DNA of 64,000 bases from an uncultured Opitutales bacterium (GTDB lineage: Bacteria > Verrucomicrobiota > Verrucomicrobiia > Opitutales > Seribacteraceae). The notes beneath the pieces are model-generated. The model was not told where the DNA came from. It saw only the letters and a program-made list of their open reading frames with translations, and made no database searches. The position numbers were made by a program, and so were the translations under genes. The DNA lies in contig CALSTX010000010.1 of assembly GCA_943789375.1 (NCBI GenBank), positions 62,001-126,000 on the forward strand, written 5' to 3'. Below, in pieces: positions 27,235 to 36,154 of this stretch (positions are counted from its first letter, which is position 1; each line of letters opens with the position of its first letter).

Positions 27235-27496
27235 CTACTGGCTAAATTCCCGCCATGCTTGGTTCTTATTACTGTAGTACAAAAGCTTGCTGCCGGAGGG
27301 ATAAAAATAGAGCCATTCCTGCATCTCGTTGGAATAGACCCAGGGGTAGTGGTCGAACCACATCCAATCCTTGGGGTTTACCTTGGAATAATAATATTCC
27401 TCGGCTGCGGCCCGGGTGGTGAAGAACCGGCTGGTATCGGAAAGTGGAAAGGAACTATCATCCGCCGCTGTAACAATAACTCCATTTTCAACTGCA
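27235..27496 (-). pseudogene. Out-of-frame C-terminal end of the 27488-30046 gene
   Basis: Past the stop at 27488 the minus strand continues in the next frame without interruption to a stop at 27235-27237. The translation reads AVENGVIVTAADDSS, then FFTTRAAAEEYYYSKVNPKD, then an aromatic module WMWFDHYPWVY...EWLYFYPSG...QAWREF. This is the same tail as that of the adjacent paralogue (30058-32913). One extra or missing base between about 27490 and 27500 explains the break, by comparison with the paralogue, where QYYNPVSVEDG continues in frame. Either a recent mutation removed the tail or the sequence has a single-base error. Confidence 0.8.
27360..27427. repeat. Near-identical DNA shared with 30181-30248
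   Basis: About 68 bases here match 30181-30248 with only a handful of differences by eye. Both encode the FFTTRxAAEEYYYSKVNPKDW segment ahead of the aromatic tail in the two adjacent secreted-protein genes. Another matching stretch lies near 27735-27785 and 30575-30625 (the VVSDPNGQAVVVQVG segment). The DNA-level identity points to a recent duplication or to gene conversion between the two genes. Confidence 0.75.
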
Positions 27497-30046
27497 CGTT
27501 ACCTGGTAATATTGAAAAGCAGTAGCCTCGGTGACCTTGATCATGCCATTTTCATCGATGATGTAAGGGTGATTAACTTCTAAATTTGTGCCTAATTCAT
27601 CCGTTAGACCAATGCTGGCTTTTTGCATGCCATTTTCATATTGAAGGGTCGCACCAATCCAGCCATCCTCGTAGTCTTCCCAAACTCCCCATAGGGTCAC
27701 ACCGTCTAGTGTATCATTCCACTTATACTCATCCCCCACCTGCACAACCACTGCCTGGCCATTCGGGTCGGATACCACAGTCACAGGATCGGGCTCTGTC
27801 GATGTCTGGTTCCGGCGCAAAACGCGAACATTTTTTACATAGGTTTCATAAGGCAGTCCATCATCATTGAAGGCGGCAAACCCAATGGTGTCAGGAGAAA
27901 AGCCAGCAGAAGAAAATTCCTCGATAAGCTCTCCATTCAAATACATCGAATTGGTCGAGTCCGTATGGATGAGGGACATCTTATAATAGGTGTCAAACTG
28001 AGCAGACCTGGTTAATTGCTCGTCTACACCTGTATCAGGATCAGTCCAAGCAAACTCGGTGCGCAATCCGCTATTCAGTCTGTACTCGAGCTCGGGTCCA
28101 AATCCATTTTTGGATCCATCACTTGCCCAGTCAAAAAATATAAAATTTAAGCCCGTATCATCCGATGGGTTGGAAGGAATCATGAATTCCGCCTGCATGC
28201 CATAGATGTCATCCTGATTGATTAAGGCAACCGAATGCTTGCTGGGGAGATCCGCGGTGTATGTTAAATCATCTGGTATTACCGAACTGGCTGGATAAAC
28301 TTCATTTCCGGTGCCAGACAATTTCAATGCACCATTGGACACGACCGGCAACTCTCCTCCCGCACCCCACCAAACATCCCATTTGCTGGAATCAAGCGAG
28401 CCGCTGCTAAAGTCATCATAGTCCTCCCAGTCATGTCGTTCAAAAGTGAAACTCCATGTCCCCTGTGTATCGATCACTCCATTTTCATAATCGACCAAGG
28501 AACCGGTACCCGTGGCTTCGTTAAATTCATAAGTATCTCCCTCATCCAGAATGATTTTAAAAATATCATCGGAAACTTGGTCCAAGGTGTAGCTTTTATC
28601 TGTATCCACAAAAGTTCCTTCTTCCGGATCGATAAAGGTGGAAGTAAAGGTACCATTTTCGAAGGACAAAGTCTCGCTGACTCCATCCGTGCTGGAAAGG
28701 ATTAAAACCGACCCATCAACTGTGGTGGCGTTAGCTCGACGAAGGACACGCACATTATCGGCTTCTACTGCAAATCCCTGTTGATTTTCGTTATAGGCAC
28801 TTAAACTAATCAAGTTCGGTTGAAAATTAAAAAAACTGATTTGCCCAACTTGCTCTTCATTTAAAAAGATAGAGCACATGTCGCCTCTCCTGATAATAGA
28901 AACGCTGTACATTTGCCCAAGATTCGCTGAAATCGGCTCTTCGGTAAAAGTTTCCCCCTCAGACTCCATAACTATTTTGGTATTTCCATTTTCCTGAGAC
29001 AAACCAATTCCGATTCCCCTAGAGGTTAATTCCTGTCCACTTGAATCGACCTCATGAAAGGATAAATCGAAAAAAGTTCCATTTGTTGTTCCAGCAGGCA
29101 TCAAAATTGAAGCCTCAACCCCAACAATATCTGTGTCCCTAATAACATAAAAAACTTCCGGATCCCCCCATTGCTTATAATCTACTACTAATTCATTCCA
29201 CTCAGATTCGTTCTGGGAGACGGCGTCAAGGTCTTGTCCATTAGATGAAAGAATCAAACTGCCATCTTGATGATATGGTTCTATTCCACCATTAAATGTA
29301 ATGATTCCCCATTTAGTTGAATCGAGGCTTGTCCCACTAAAATCATCATAGTCTTCCCAGTCACTGATCACGCGAACATTGTCAATGTACCCGTCCCAAG
29401 GTAAATCTTCGTCATGATATCCACCAAAGACAAAGAATAGCAATTCTCCCCTTACAGGATATTCCCCTATCAGTTCACTGTCCAAGAAGAGTTGATACGC
29501 ACTCTCACCTTTCACTACTGAAACCTTATAGCTCTGCTCAAGGCTGGCTGGCTTGTCACCCAAAGTTGACTCCAGTGTTTCGGTTCCGTTTTCATAGACC
29601 GTATTTGAAAATTCCAAACTTGGTCCCGATTGCTTCCAGGAATTCAGCTCAATACCAGCATAGGCAGAACCTCCTTCAACAGATTCCATTATTCCCAGGT
29701 ATATTCCCGAGTAAGTGGAATCCAAACTAATCTCTGCCTCAACCCCGCTAATAAGGTCATCCTTTAAAAACAGAAAAGATTGGTTGGTACCATTTTGGGG
29801 CATACCAACCAGTTCATCAAATGAAGGTGGGACGATGCTACCAACCCCAACCCCTGTTCCGTAAAGGTGTGCTTTGCCATTCTCTATATTGGGAGCTTGG
29901 GCACCATCCCAATAACCAATTTCCCACTTTCTTGTATCCAGGCTCGAGCCACTGAAATCATCATAATCCTGCCAAACATAGGGGTCGGAAAATCCGGCAT
30001 GAAAGATAAAGGATGAAATAATTAACCAGAGTATAGGTTTTTTCAT
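27488..30046 (-). CDS. Giant secreted protein with three LamG-like YDDF modules, tail frame-shifted
   Basis: This 852-residue frame has a signal peptide (MKKPILWLIISSFIFHAGFS) and three copies of a module of about 200 residues opening with W-[EQ]-DYDDFS near residues 25, 232 and 542 and closing with DNVRV or KNVRVLRR. The spacing and strand pattern resemble LamG/concanavalin-like beta-sandwich domains. Between the second and third is a short lipocalin-like stretch, and after the third a VVSDPNGQAVVVQVGDEYKWN segment shared with the paralogue upstream. The frame ends prematurely at 27488; the aromatic tail lies in the next frame (27496-27235). Only 11 bases separate it from the 30058-32913 gene. 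Confidence 0.78.
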   Translation of the reverse strand: MKKPILWLIISSFIFHAGFSDPYVWQDYDDFSGSSLDTRKWEIGYWDGAQAPNIENGKAHLYGTGVGVGSIVPPSFDELVGMPQNGTNQSFLFLKDDLISGVEAEISLDSTYSGIYLGIMESVEGGSAYAGIELNSWKQSGPSLEFSNTVYENGTETLESTLGDKPASLEQSYKVSVVKGESAYQLFLDSELIGEYPVRGELLFFVFGGYHDEDLPWDGYIDNVRVISDWEDYDDFSGTSLDSTKWGIITFNGGIEPYHQDGSLILSSNGQDLDAVSQNESEWNELVVDYKQWGDPEVFYVIRDTDIVGVEASILMPAGTTNGTFFDLSFHEVDSSGQELTSRGIGIGLSQENGNTKIVMESEGETFTEEPISANLGQMYSVSIIRRGDMCSIFLNEEQVGQISFFNFQPNLISLSAYNENQQGFAVEADNVRVLRRANATTVDGSVLILSSTDGVSETLSFENGTFTSTFIDPEEGTFVDTDKSYTLDQVSDDIFKIILDEGDTYEFNEATGTGSLVDYENGVIDTQGTWSFTFERHDWEDYDDFSSGSLDSSKWDVWWGAGGELPVVSNGALKLSGTGNEVYPASSVIPDDLTYTADLPSKHSVALINQDDIYGMQAEFMIPSNPSDDTGLNFIFFDWASDGSKNGFGPELEYRLNSGLRTEFAWTDPDTGVDEQLTRSAQFDTYYKMSLIHTDSTNSMYLNGELIEEFSSAGFSPDTIGFAAFNDDGLPYETYVKNVRVLRRNQTSTEPDPVTVVSDPNGQAVVVQVGDEYKWNDTLDGVTLWGVWEDYEDGWIGATLQYENGMQKASIGLTDELGTNLEVNHPYIIDENGMIKVTEATAFQYYQVTCS

Positions 30047-30057
30047 GATGCAGAAAT

Positions 30058-32913
30058 TTAGTTAAACTGACGCCAAGCCTGGCCCTTATTGCTCCAGTAC
30101 ATCAGGGTGCCGCCCGAGGGATAAAAGTATAGCCAGTCCCCTTCTTCTTCCGAGTAGACCCATGGATAATGATCAAACCACATCCAATCCTTCGGATTTA
30201 CCTTGGAATAATAATATTCTTCGGCTGCGGAGCGGGTGGTGAAGAACCATTGATCAACTTGATTGATTCCATTATTAGCAACCGAATCCACGCCCTCATC
30301 GTTTTGAATGGTTCCAATCACGCCATCTTCTACGCTTACTGGATTGTAATATTGATAATTCCCGTCGTCCTCCAAACTCTTGATATATCCATTTTCATCA
30401 ACTTCGAACAAAACATCGTAAGGCTGCGGCTGAGCAATTGCATCATAGAAGCCTTCGCTTCCAAAATTACGTCCATTTTCAAAACGCATGGTTGTGGCTG
30501 TCCAACCATCACTGGATTGCTCCACTCCCCAGAGTGTCACCCCACCCAAGGAACTATTCCAATTATATTTCTCCCCCACCTGCACCACCACTGCCTGGCC
30601 ATTGGGATCAGAAACTACGGTTACTGGGGTAGTATCAACTATGACAACATCTACCGCAGTTACCGCTCGGGCGGTTGTGATGAGAAGGGGTTGTAAGGTA
30701 TTGGTTCCAGTTTGGTGTTCAAAGCCTGTAGGGTTTTCCGATTCCAAGACTTTATGAAATGCAACATATAAGATGTATTTTTTACCGCTTTCAAAAAGGC
30801 TACTTGGAAATTCATAACTTGTGGCTGTAACTGGCAAACTGGTGCTTCCCATAACTTCAATTTCATTATCACCCACCAACTCTTCTACCGAAACGGTTAT
30901 AAAATCATCTGAACTTGCTAAAGAAAAAGTATCCCAAGTTAAAGTTACAGAGTTGCCAACCCTAGCCTCTTGATATTCGTACCCATCACTATCTGTCTTC
31001 CAGCCCAAACTTTCAGCAAAGGAGGTATTGGGGGTACTTGGCAATGATGATTCGGCGGGGAGATTGTGAGCGTAAGAATAAGTAATACCATCAACCGTGA
31101 TATTAAAGTTAAAAGCCTTCCCATTAATATACGGGTCCCAATCAGATTCGCTTGAACTTTCAACATCAAATAATTCATCATCAAAAGAACTATATCCGTA
31201 ATTGGTTCGAAAAGCAGAAGGAGCCTGAAAACTCGCTAAGTCGTAAGTCACACTATCTACAGTCATGGTAGCAGCAGAGACCGTTGGCTGGCCGATTAAT
31301 TGTAAATCAAAATTTATTTCACTGGCCCCATCTATTTCAACTGGCCCATTTTGGCCTTGCAAACAAACCTTATCCCGAAAAGCACTCAAAGCCAATGGGG
31401 CAACCTTGATCGACGGAGAACCGGAGCTTCGGCGAAGGACACGAACATTATCAAGGTAGACGGAAAAGGGTTGATTGATTTCATTCATAGCCCGGACAAT
31501 GAAATATTCACCCACATCCGAGTAGGGAAATTCCCCGACCAACTCGCCATCCATGTAAAAAGAGATTTGGGACTCTCCTCGAATGAATGAAACCCGGTAA
31601 GAGGAATCAAAAGAAATGCTTTTGTCGATTCCCTGCTCAATTCCAGTAGTCGGGTCCTTTGCATCAAATTCGAGGGTCGCTGCTAATGAATTGTCAGCCC
31701 ATAAGTCCATATTAAAAGGAATGGCACTTTCTTCTTCACTATCACTTTGTGAATTAAACATTGCTTGGTAATTCGTTGCATATAAACCAAAGCCCATTTG
31801 GCTGGGCACGCCCGACGGAATCGAGAAAGTCAGCTCAATTCCTTTCAGATTTTGAGAATCCTTAAATTCCAAAATACTGTGCGGGCTCGTACTGCTTGAA
31901 GAACCGACAGAAACATTAAAAGAGGAAGCCAGCATCGCACTGGTTGCAACATTTACGCTGCTTGAAGAATTTGGTTGGCCGGTAAATTTAAGTTTACCAC
32001 CATCAAGTATTGGAGACTCTCCTCCATCCCACTTGCTAATATCCCATTTGCTCGCATCCAAACTCGTCCCACTAAAATCATCATAATCTTCCCAGTCAAA
32101 TTGCTCGGGAACTGCCACGCCACTTAAAGAAAAGGGTCCGGTTGTTATGTCAGTTGTGCCACCTCCATAATCAGCAAACTTTGTGTAAATACCTGCATTC
32201 TCTCCAGTGAATTGCAAAGCATATTCAAAAGTAATGCCTGCTCCATCAATGGTATAAGAAAGGCTTGCGGAATTGGTCCCTGTTGTGGAATAAGAATAAC
32301 TACCTGAACCAGTGGGGTTATCATCGTCGTTGGTAATATTTACTGATAAAGTTCCGGGACTAGTGAAACTAATGCTTTCATTGTATACGGGCCAATAACT
32401 ATCCTGGGCACTTAAGGTGCCTCCGGAAATTGATGTTGGCGATAAGTCAGTTGTTAAAATATTTGGCTGATTTGCTGAAGGTATTTCAGAAATTTGCAAA
32501 TCAAATACGCTCACATCAGCCGTTCCTGTCCATTCTACTTCTCCATTTGTTCCATAGCCACTAATTGTAGAACTTGCGAAATTTGAACTCGTAAATGAAA
32601 GCACAATATCTACCCATCCGCCGTCACTCGAAATAATTCGTACAGTAGCATCTGTACTAGTGGTTTTTCGATAATGGTAAAGTTCAGATAACCAAAAAGG
32701 TGAGTCACTCGAATCGTTTGATGTTTTAAAATAATAACTTGTAGAGTTTACCGCATCGATTAGGAAAAATTCATGAATTCCTATCGCATTATTTGCTGGG
32801 ACATTAAAACTCACGGAGAGCTTTTTGGATAAAAGATTATCTGGAGCACTCGCAAAGACATTAATAATTAAGCTTAGTAGACTAAACACGGAAAGTCCTA
32901 AGATTCGCTTCAT
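30058..32913 (-). CDS. Giant secreted protein with LamG-like module and aromatic tail
   Basis: This 951-residue protein has a signal peptide (MKRILGLSVFSLLSLIINVFAS) and several beta-rich parts. Residues about 25-270 are Ser/Thr-rich. A WEDYDDFSGTSLD module lies near 273-495 and closes with DNVRVLRRSS. A fibronectin-like region with LTWDTFSLASSDDFITVSV lies near 650-760. The VVSDPNGQAVVVQVG segment follows near 775, then the FFTTRSAAEEYYYSKVNPKDW and aromatic module ending QAWRQFN. It is the intact version of the tail seen broken in the gene downstream. It is the first of three similarly oriented paralogues, with its promoter probably in 32914-33048. Function is unknown; extracellular binding is inferred. 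Confidence 0.8.
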   Translation of the reverse strand: MKRILGLSVFSLLSLIINVFASAPDNLLSKKLSVSFNVPANNAIGIHEFFLIDAVNSTSYYFKTSNDSSDSPFWLSELYHYRKTTSTDATVRIISSDGGWVDIVLSFTSSNFASSTISGYGTNGEVEWTGTADVSVFDLQISEIPSANQPNILTTDLSPTSISGGTLSAQDSYWPVYNESISFTSPGTLSVNITNDDDNPTGSGSYSYSTTGTNSASLSYTIDGAGITFEYALQFTGENAGIYTKFADYGGGTTDITTGPFSLSGVAVPEQFDWEDYDDFSGTSLDASKWDISKWDGGESPILDGGKLKFTGQPNSSSSVNVATSAMLASSFNVSVGSSSSTSPHSILEFKDSQNLKGIELTFSIPSGVPSQMGFGLYATNYQAMFNSQSDSEEESAIPFNMDLWADNSLAATLEFDAKDPTTGIEQGIDKSISFDSSYRVSFIRGESQISFYMDGELVGEFPYSDVGEYFIVRAMNEINQPFSVYLDNVRVLRRSSGSPSIKVAPLALSAFRDKVCLQGQNGPVEIDGASEINFDLQLIGQPTVSAATMTVDSVTYDLASFQAPSAFRTNYGYSSFDDELFDVESSSESDWDPYINGKAFNFNITVDGITYSYAHNLPAESSLPSTPNTSFAESLGWKTDSDGYEYQEARVGNSVTLTWDTFSLASSDDFITVSVEELVGDNEIEVMGSTSLPVTATSYEFPSSLFESGKKYILYVAFHKVLESENPTGFEHQTGTNTLQPLLITTARAVTAVDVVIVDTTPVTVVSDPNGQAVVVQVGEKYNWNSSLGGVTLWGVEQSSDGWTATTMRFENGRNFGSEGFYDAIAQPQPYDVLFEVDENGYIKSLEDDGNYQYYNPVSVEDGVIGTIQNDEGVDSVANNGINQVDQWFFTTRSAAEEYYYSKVNPKDWMWFDHYPWVYSEEEGDWLYFYPSGGTLMYWSNKGQAWRQFN

Positions 32914-33048
32914 AATTTTAAAAGAAAGAGGATTCTGTAACTAAAAAATCTAATCATTATTACACCTTAAGCTTTGGTGCAAATCTTATCCTCTTACTTA
33001 GTTCACATTAAACTACAAAATTGTGAAGCAATAAGAGAATCGGCGTAT

Positions 33049-33077
33049 AAAAAATACACCCTGCAGTTCAGGGTGTA
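33049..33077 (-). terminator. Rho-independent terminator closing the 33-49 kb operon
   Basis: A perfect 9-base inverted repeat, TACACCCTG (33055-33063) and CAGGGTGTA (33069-33077), with a 5-base loop is followed on the minus strand by TTTTTTATA (33054 downward). It lies 18 bases past the stop of the thioesterase gene and is the best intrinsic terminator seen in the window. Confidence 0.85.
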
Positions 33078-33094
33078 GCAAAGCTTTTCTAAAG

Positions 33095-33520
33095 CTATAT
33101 GGCTAGCTTGGAGGTCACCACTTCGGGGATCATGATTGGGGACATAGTTTCTTTGACCGGGTCAAAACGAACACAGGCCGCAACAACTTCGCCCACTGCT
33201 GCTTTAACTCGCTCACCATCCTCTTCCTTCCAGAACTGAAATGCATAAGTGATCGAGCGATCCCGGATTTCAGTGATGATCAACTTCACTTCCACTTCCT
33301 CTTCAAAACGCAATGGTCGTTTAAATCGGCAGGATGTTTTGACCCTCGGCCATCCAAAGCGGCCATTCTCATCTTCCATATCCACGGACAGGCCCAGGCT
33401 GCGAAGGAATTCATGTTCGCAGATTTCCATCCAGCGATAAAAGTTGGTAAAGTGCATAATGCCGGCTAGGTCAGTCTCGCTAAATTCAACGCGTCGTGTA
33501 ATCGAAAATTCAGTAGTCAT
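33095..33520 (-). CDS. YbgC/4HBT-type hotdog thioesterase
   Basis: This 141-residue protein is of the 4-hydroxybenzoyl-CoA thioesterase/YbgC hotdog family, which hydrolyses acyl-CoA or acyl-carrier thioesters. The active-site segment is VEFSETDLAGIMHFTNFYRWME, in two parts: residues about 11-19 with the catalytic Asp (ETDLAG) and the following helix with Glu32. A SCRFKRPLRFEEEVEV strand pair follows, as in YbgC. It is the last gene of the long operon, 16 bases after the GT4 gene, with the terminator right behind it. It may release the product acid from a thioester made by the operon's ligase-like enzyme; that link is inference. Confidence 0.85.
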   Translation of the reverse strand: MTTEFSITRRVEFSETDLAGIMHFTNFYRWMEICEHEFLRSLGLSVDMEDENGRFGWPRVKTSCRFKRPLRFEEEVEVKLIITEIRDRSITYAFQFWKEEDGERVKAAVGEVVAACVRFDPVKETMSPIMIPEVVTSKLAI

Positions 33521-33536
33521 AATAAGATAAAAAAGG

Positions 33537-34844
33537 TTAAGTTTTTAAAGCACGGATGCTGGTAAAGGGCGTCAGTATATTTTCAACAAGGGATTGAGCC
33601 AGTACCTCATTGGCATATTTTTGAGTGACCAAGCAATGAGCATGAGTCCCAATTTTATGGGCTTCGGCTCGATCACTGAGCAACTCATCCAGGGTATCGG
33701 TAAACGCACCTAATTGTCCAGCATCATAAAGCCTACCACCCTGGGTGGTATTTATAATTTCAGGAAAAGCACCTGCGTCTGGCAAGACCACAGGTACGCC
33801 GGCTGCCATCGCTTCAATCACATAAAGGCCAAAAGCTTCAGGGTAACGAACAGGGACGGACAATACGGTCAATCTTTTGAGGAAATCAAGTTTTTGAGCA
33901 CGGGTAAGGTTGGGGCGAATAGAGAAACAATTCTCAAATCCAGCTTGGACAAGTTTTCTTTCTTGCTCCTCCACATAGGGCTCATCATCTGCGGTCATGC
34001 CTCCAGCGACCTCCAGTCGAAGATTGGAAAACTTATCCAACTCTTTTAATTCGATAAAAGAATCAACAAGCAAATCCAGACCTTTTAGCGGGCACAGCCT
34101 AGCCAAATACCCTACTGTCGGAACAGAAGTGGGTTTGCCGGGAGGTTCAAAGCCTTCAAGGGTTATTCCATTGGGGTGGTGCAAGACATCGCGCACATGA
34201 ATATTTAAACGATCGGCCATCAAGTTTCCAAAATATGTACTGGGTGCAATACATCCATCCAACTGCTTGGCATCGGCGGAGAGTAACCGCCACGCTTCTA
34301 AACGGTACTGAGGGAGAAGAGAATCGAGAAAGGAATCTTCTCCCTGTAAAAAACCCAGCACAGGAACTTTAAGCTCCCGCTTCAGCACTTTGCCAATACC
34401 AGCGAGCATAATTGTGGAAAGCAAAATAATATCAGGCACACCATGGGTCTTAAACCATTGCACGACTTTTTTTACTTCTTTGGCAAGCGGGCCATTTTCT
34501 CCGCGGAAGGTGGAAATGGTAATTTCTCCCAAGTCTTTGCTTGATGTCATCCCACTGCGTGCTGCAGCTTTTCGGAGGAGCCATTTATTGTCTAATGCTT
34601 TATCCACCCAGCTTGGAGTTTTTCGAAATATGGAAAACTTGTGCTGGAGGTATACATTGATACCACCAAAGAATATAGGTTCATCTCCAGTGGCGGCTTC
34701 CTCATCCAAAAAGTGGGGTAGATAAGTAGGCAACATGGTAACCTCATGGCCTTGAACGATCAACTGCTTTGCGAGAGAATTATCCCGCATGCACACCCCG
34801 CAATAATAATTGCCGGTGCCAGGTGTTAAAAAAGCAAGCTTCAC
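33537..34844 (-). CDS. GT4-family glycosyltransferase
   Basis: This 435-residue enzyme has the GT-B layout. The N-terminal half starts MKLAFLTPGTGNYYCGVCMRDN with a glycine-rich loop, and the C-terminal half contains VGYLARLCPLKGLDLLVDS and the donor-binding E-x7-E motif in EAFGLYVIEAMAAGVPVV. Such retaining glycosyltransferases move a sugar from a nucleotide donor to a lipid, polysaccharide or small-molecule acceptor. The GNYYCGxCMRDN opening is typical of a subgroup found in Planctomycetes and Verrucomicrobiota. Its start overlaps the stop of the FAD oxidoreductase by 4 bases. The acceptor could be the aromatic or acyl product of the operon; this is not established. Confidence 0.88.
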   Translation of the reverse strand: MKLAFLTPGTGNYYCGVCMRDNSLAKQLIVQGHEVTMLPTYLPHFLDEEAATGDEPIFFGGINVYLQHKFSIFRKTPSWVDKALDNKWLLRKAAARSGMTSSKDLGEITISTFRGENGPLAKEVKKVVQWFKTHGVPDIILLSTIMLAGIGKVLKRELKVPVLGFLQGEDSFLDSLLPQYRLEAWRLLSADAKQLDGCIAPSTYFGNLMADRLNIHVRDVLHHPNGITLEGFEPPGKPTSVPTVGYLARLCPLKGLDLLVDSFIELKELDKFSNLRLEVAGGMTADDEPYVEEQERKLVQAGFENCFSIRPNLTRAQKLDFLKRLTVLSVPVRYPEAFGLYVIEAMAAGVPVVLPDAGAFPEIINTTQGGRLYDAGQLGAFTDTLDELLSDRAEAHKIGTHAHCLVTQKYANEVLAQSLVENILTPFTSIRALKT

Positions 34845-36112
34845 GGAGAAGCCTGAGCCAAACCATGTTCCACAGGCTCTGGTAATTTTGCCAAGACGGA
34901 CATGGAATCAAATAATTCCTGGAAATCCTGATCGTCGACATTACCAATCAAGCAATCAGTCAAAGCGGACCGGAGATGATCCCCCCGTTTTACCAAGTCG
35001 CCGAAGCTGAATTCGGGATCATAGAATGCATAGACAATTTTACGCATAGTCTCGATGGAGGATTGCATACGCTTTCCATAATTTTCAAAATTTTTAGATG
35101 TAACCGGTTGGCCAGATTTCAAGGCTTGATCAATTTCATCGGCAAGCATCACACCACTCTTCAACGCCAGAAACACACCGGATGAAAAAACCGGATCTAA
35201 AAAACCGAGAGCGTCGCCAGCGAGAACGAGACCATCCGAGGAGCAGTAGCGATTACGGTAAGAATATTCCCCAGTAGTACGGTATTCACCAGTTTGTTCC
35301 CCTTCAGCCAGGTGTTCTTTTATCCATTCATTTTTTTGCACTTCGCGCTGGAAAATTTCGGCATGGTCCTTGGTGGAACCGTTAAACAAATAATCCCGTT
35401 CCGCGACAATGCCCACACTTACCATATCTCCACGAAGGGGGATGTACCAAAACCATCCTTTATCGGGAAGGTAGGCAACCGTTGTTGCACCCTCATCTAG
35501 ACCAGGGTCTCTTTTGGCCTTTTTATAATAAGTCCACAATGCTACCTTTTTTAACTCCGGGTCCCGCACCATCCAATTTTCCTTGTGAGCGGCAAAACAA
35601 TCTCGCCCTGAGGCGTCTACAACAATGGGGGCCCGTAATTCAAGTTCTCCCAAATCTTTGGATAAAACTTTCACTCCTTTTACTTTTCCATCCGAGGACT
35701 TGATCAAGTTTTTAGCTTTGGTTTCTTCCATCACTGAGGCTCCATGCTCCCGGGCTTTGTCCATGATCATCTGGTCAAATTCAGAACGCCAGACTTGCCA
35801 TGTCGTGGATGATGGGTGGTCAAAGTGTTGGAAAAAATAAAAAGGCTGGGAAAGGAAACCATCTTCCCTAACGAACTGAACGCAGTATTTTCGGGGATTA
35901 CCTGATTCCATTAGCGTGTCAACGAGCCCAAGTCGTTCCAAGGGAAAGTAACAAAAAGGCATCAAAGACTCCCCAACATGATAGCGGGGAAATTTTTCTT
36001 TTTCGACAATAAGTACATCGTGTCCTTTCTCGGCAAGCAGAGCAGCGGTTGTGGAACCAGCCGGGCCTCCACCGACGACGATGGCATCATAGTTGGATTT
36101 TGGGGATATCAT
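34841..36112 (-). CDS. Flavin-dependent halogenase-like oxidoreductase
   Basis: This 423-residue FAD enzyme has the dinucleotide motif GGGPAGS (14-20) and the FPRYHVGESLMP motif (41-52) shared by flavin-dependent halogenases and geranylgeranyl reductases. It also carries W-F-W-Y-I-P at 220-225, matching the halogenase motif WxWxIP, and a Lys at 75 (PRKYC) close to the catalytic Lys79 position of tryptophan halogenases. GDALGFLDPVFSSG follows near 300. These features favour a halogenase-type enzyme (chlorination or bromination of a phenolic or pyrrolic substrate), though family members with other oxidative roles exist. It follows the UbiC-like gene by 42 bases and overlaps the GT4 gene by 4. 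Confidence 0.8.
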   Translation of the reverse strand: MISPKSNYDAIVVGGGPAGSTTAALLAEKGHDVLIVEKEKFPRYHVGESLMPFCYFPLERLGLVDTLMESGNPRKYCVQFVREDGFLSQPFYFFQHFDHPSSTTWQVWRSEFDQMIMDKAREHGASVMEETKAKNLIKSSDGKVKGVKVLSKDLGELELRAPIVVDASGRDCFAAHKENWMVRDPELKKVALWTYYKKAKRDPGLDEGATTVAYLPDKGWFWYIPLRGDMVSVGIVAERDYLFNGSTKDHAEIFQREVQKNEWIKEHLAEGEQTGEYRTTGEYSYRNRYCSSDGLVLAGDALGFLDPVFSSGVFLALKSGVMLADEIDQALKSGQPVTSKNFENYGKRMQSSIETMRKIVYAFYDPEFSFGDLVKRGDHLRSALTDCLIGNVDDQDFQELFDSMSVLAKLPEPVEHGLAQASP

Positions 36113-36154
36113 ACCTGTTTATACATTCAATGTTCGATCGGCTGGTTCACAAGC

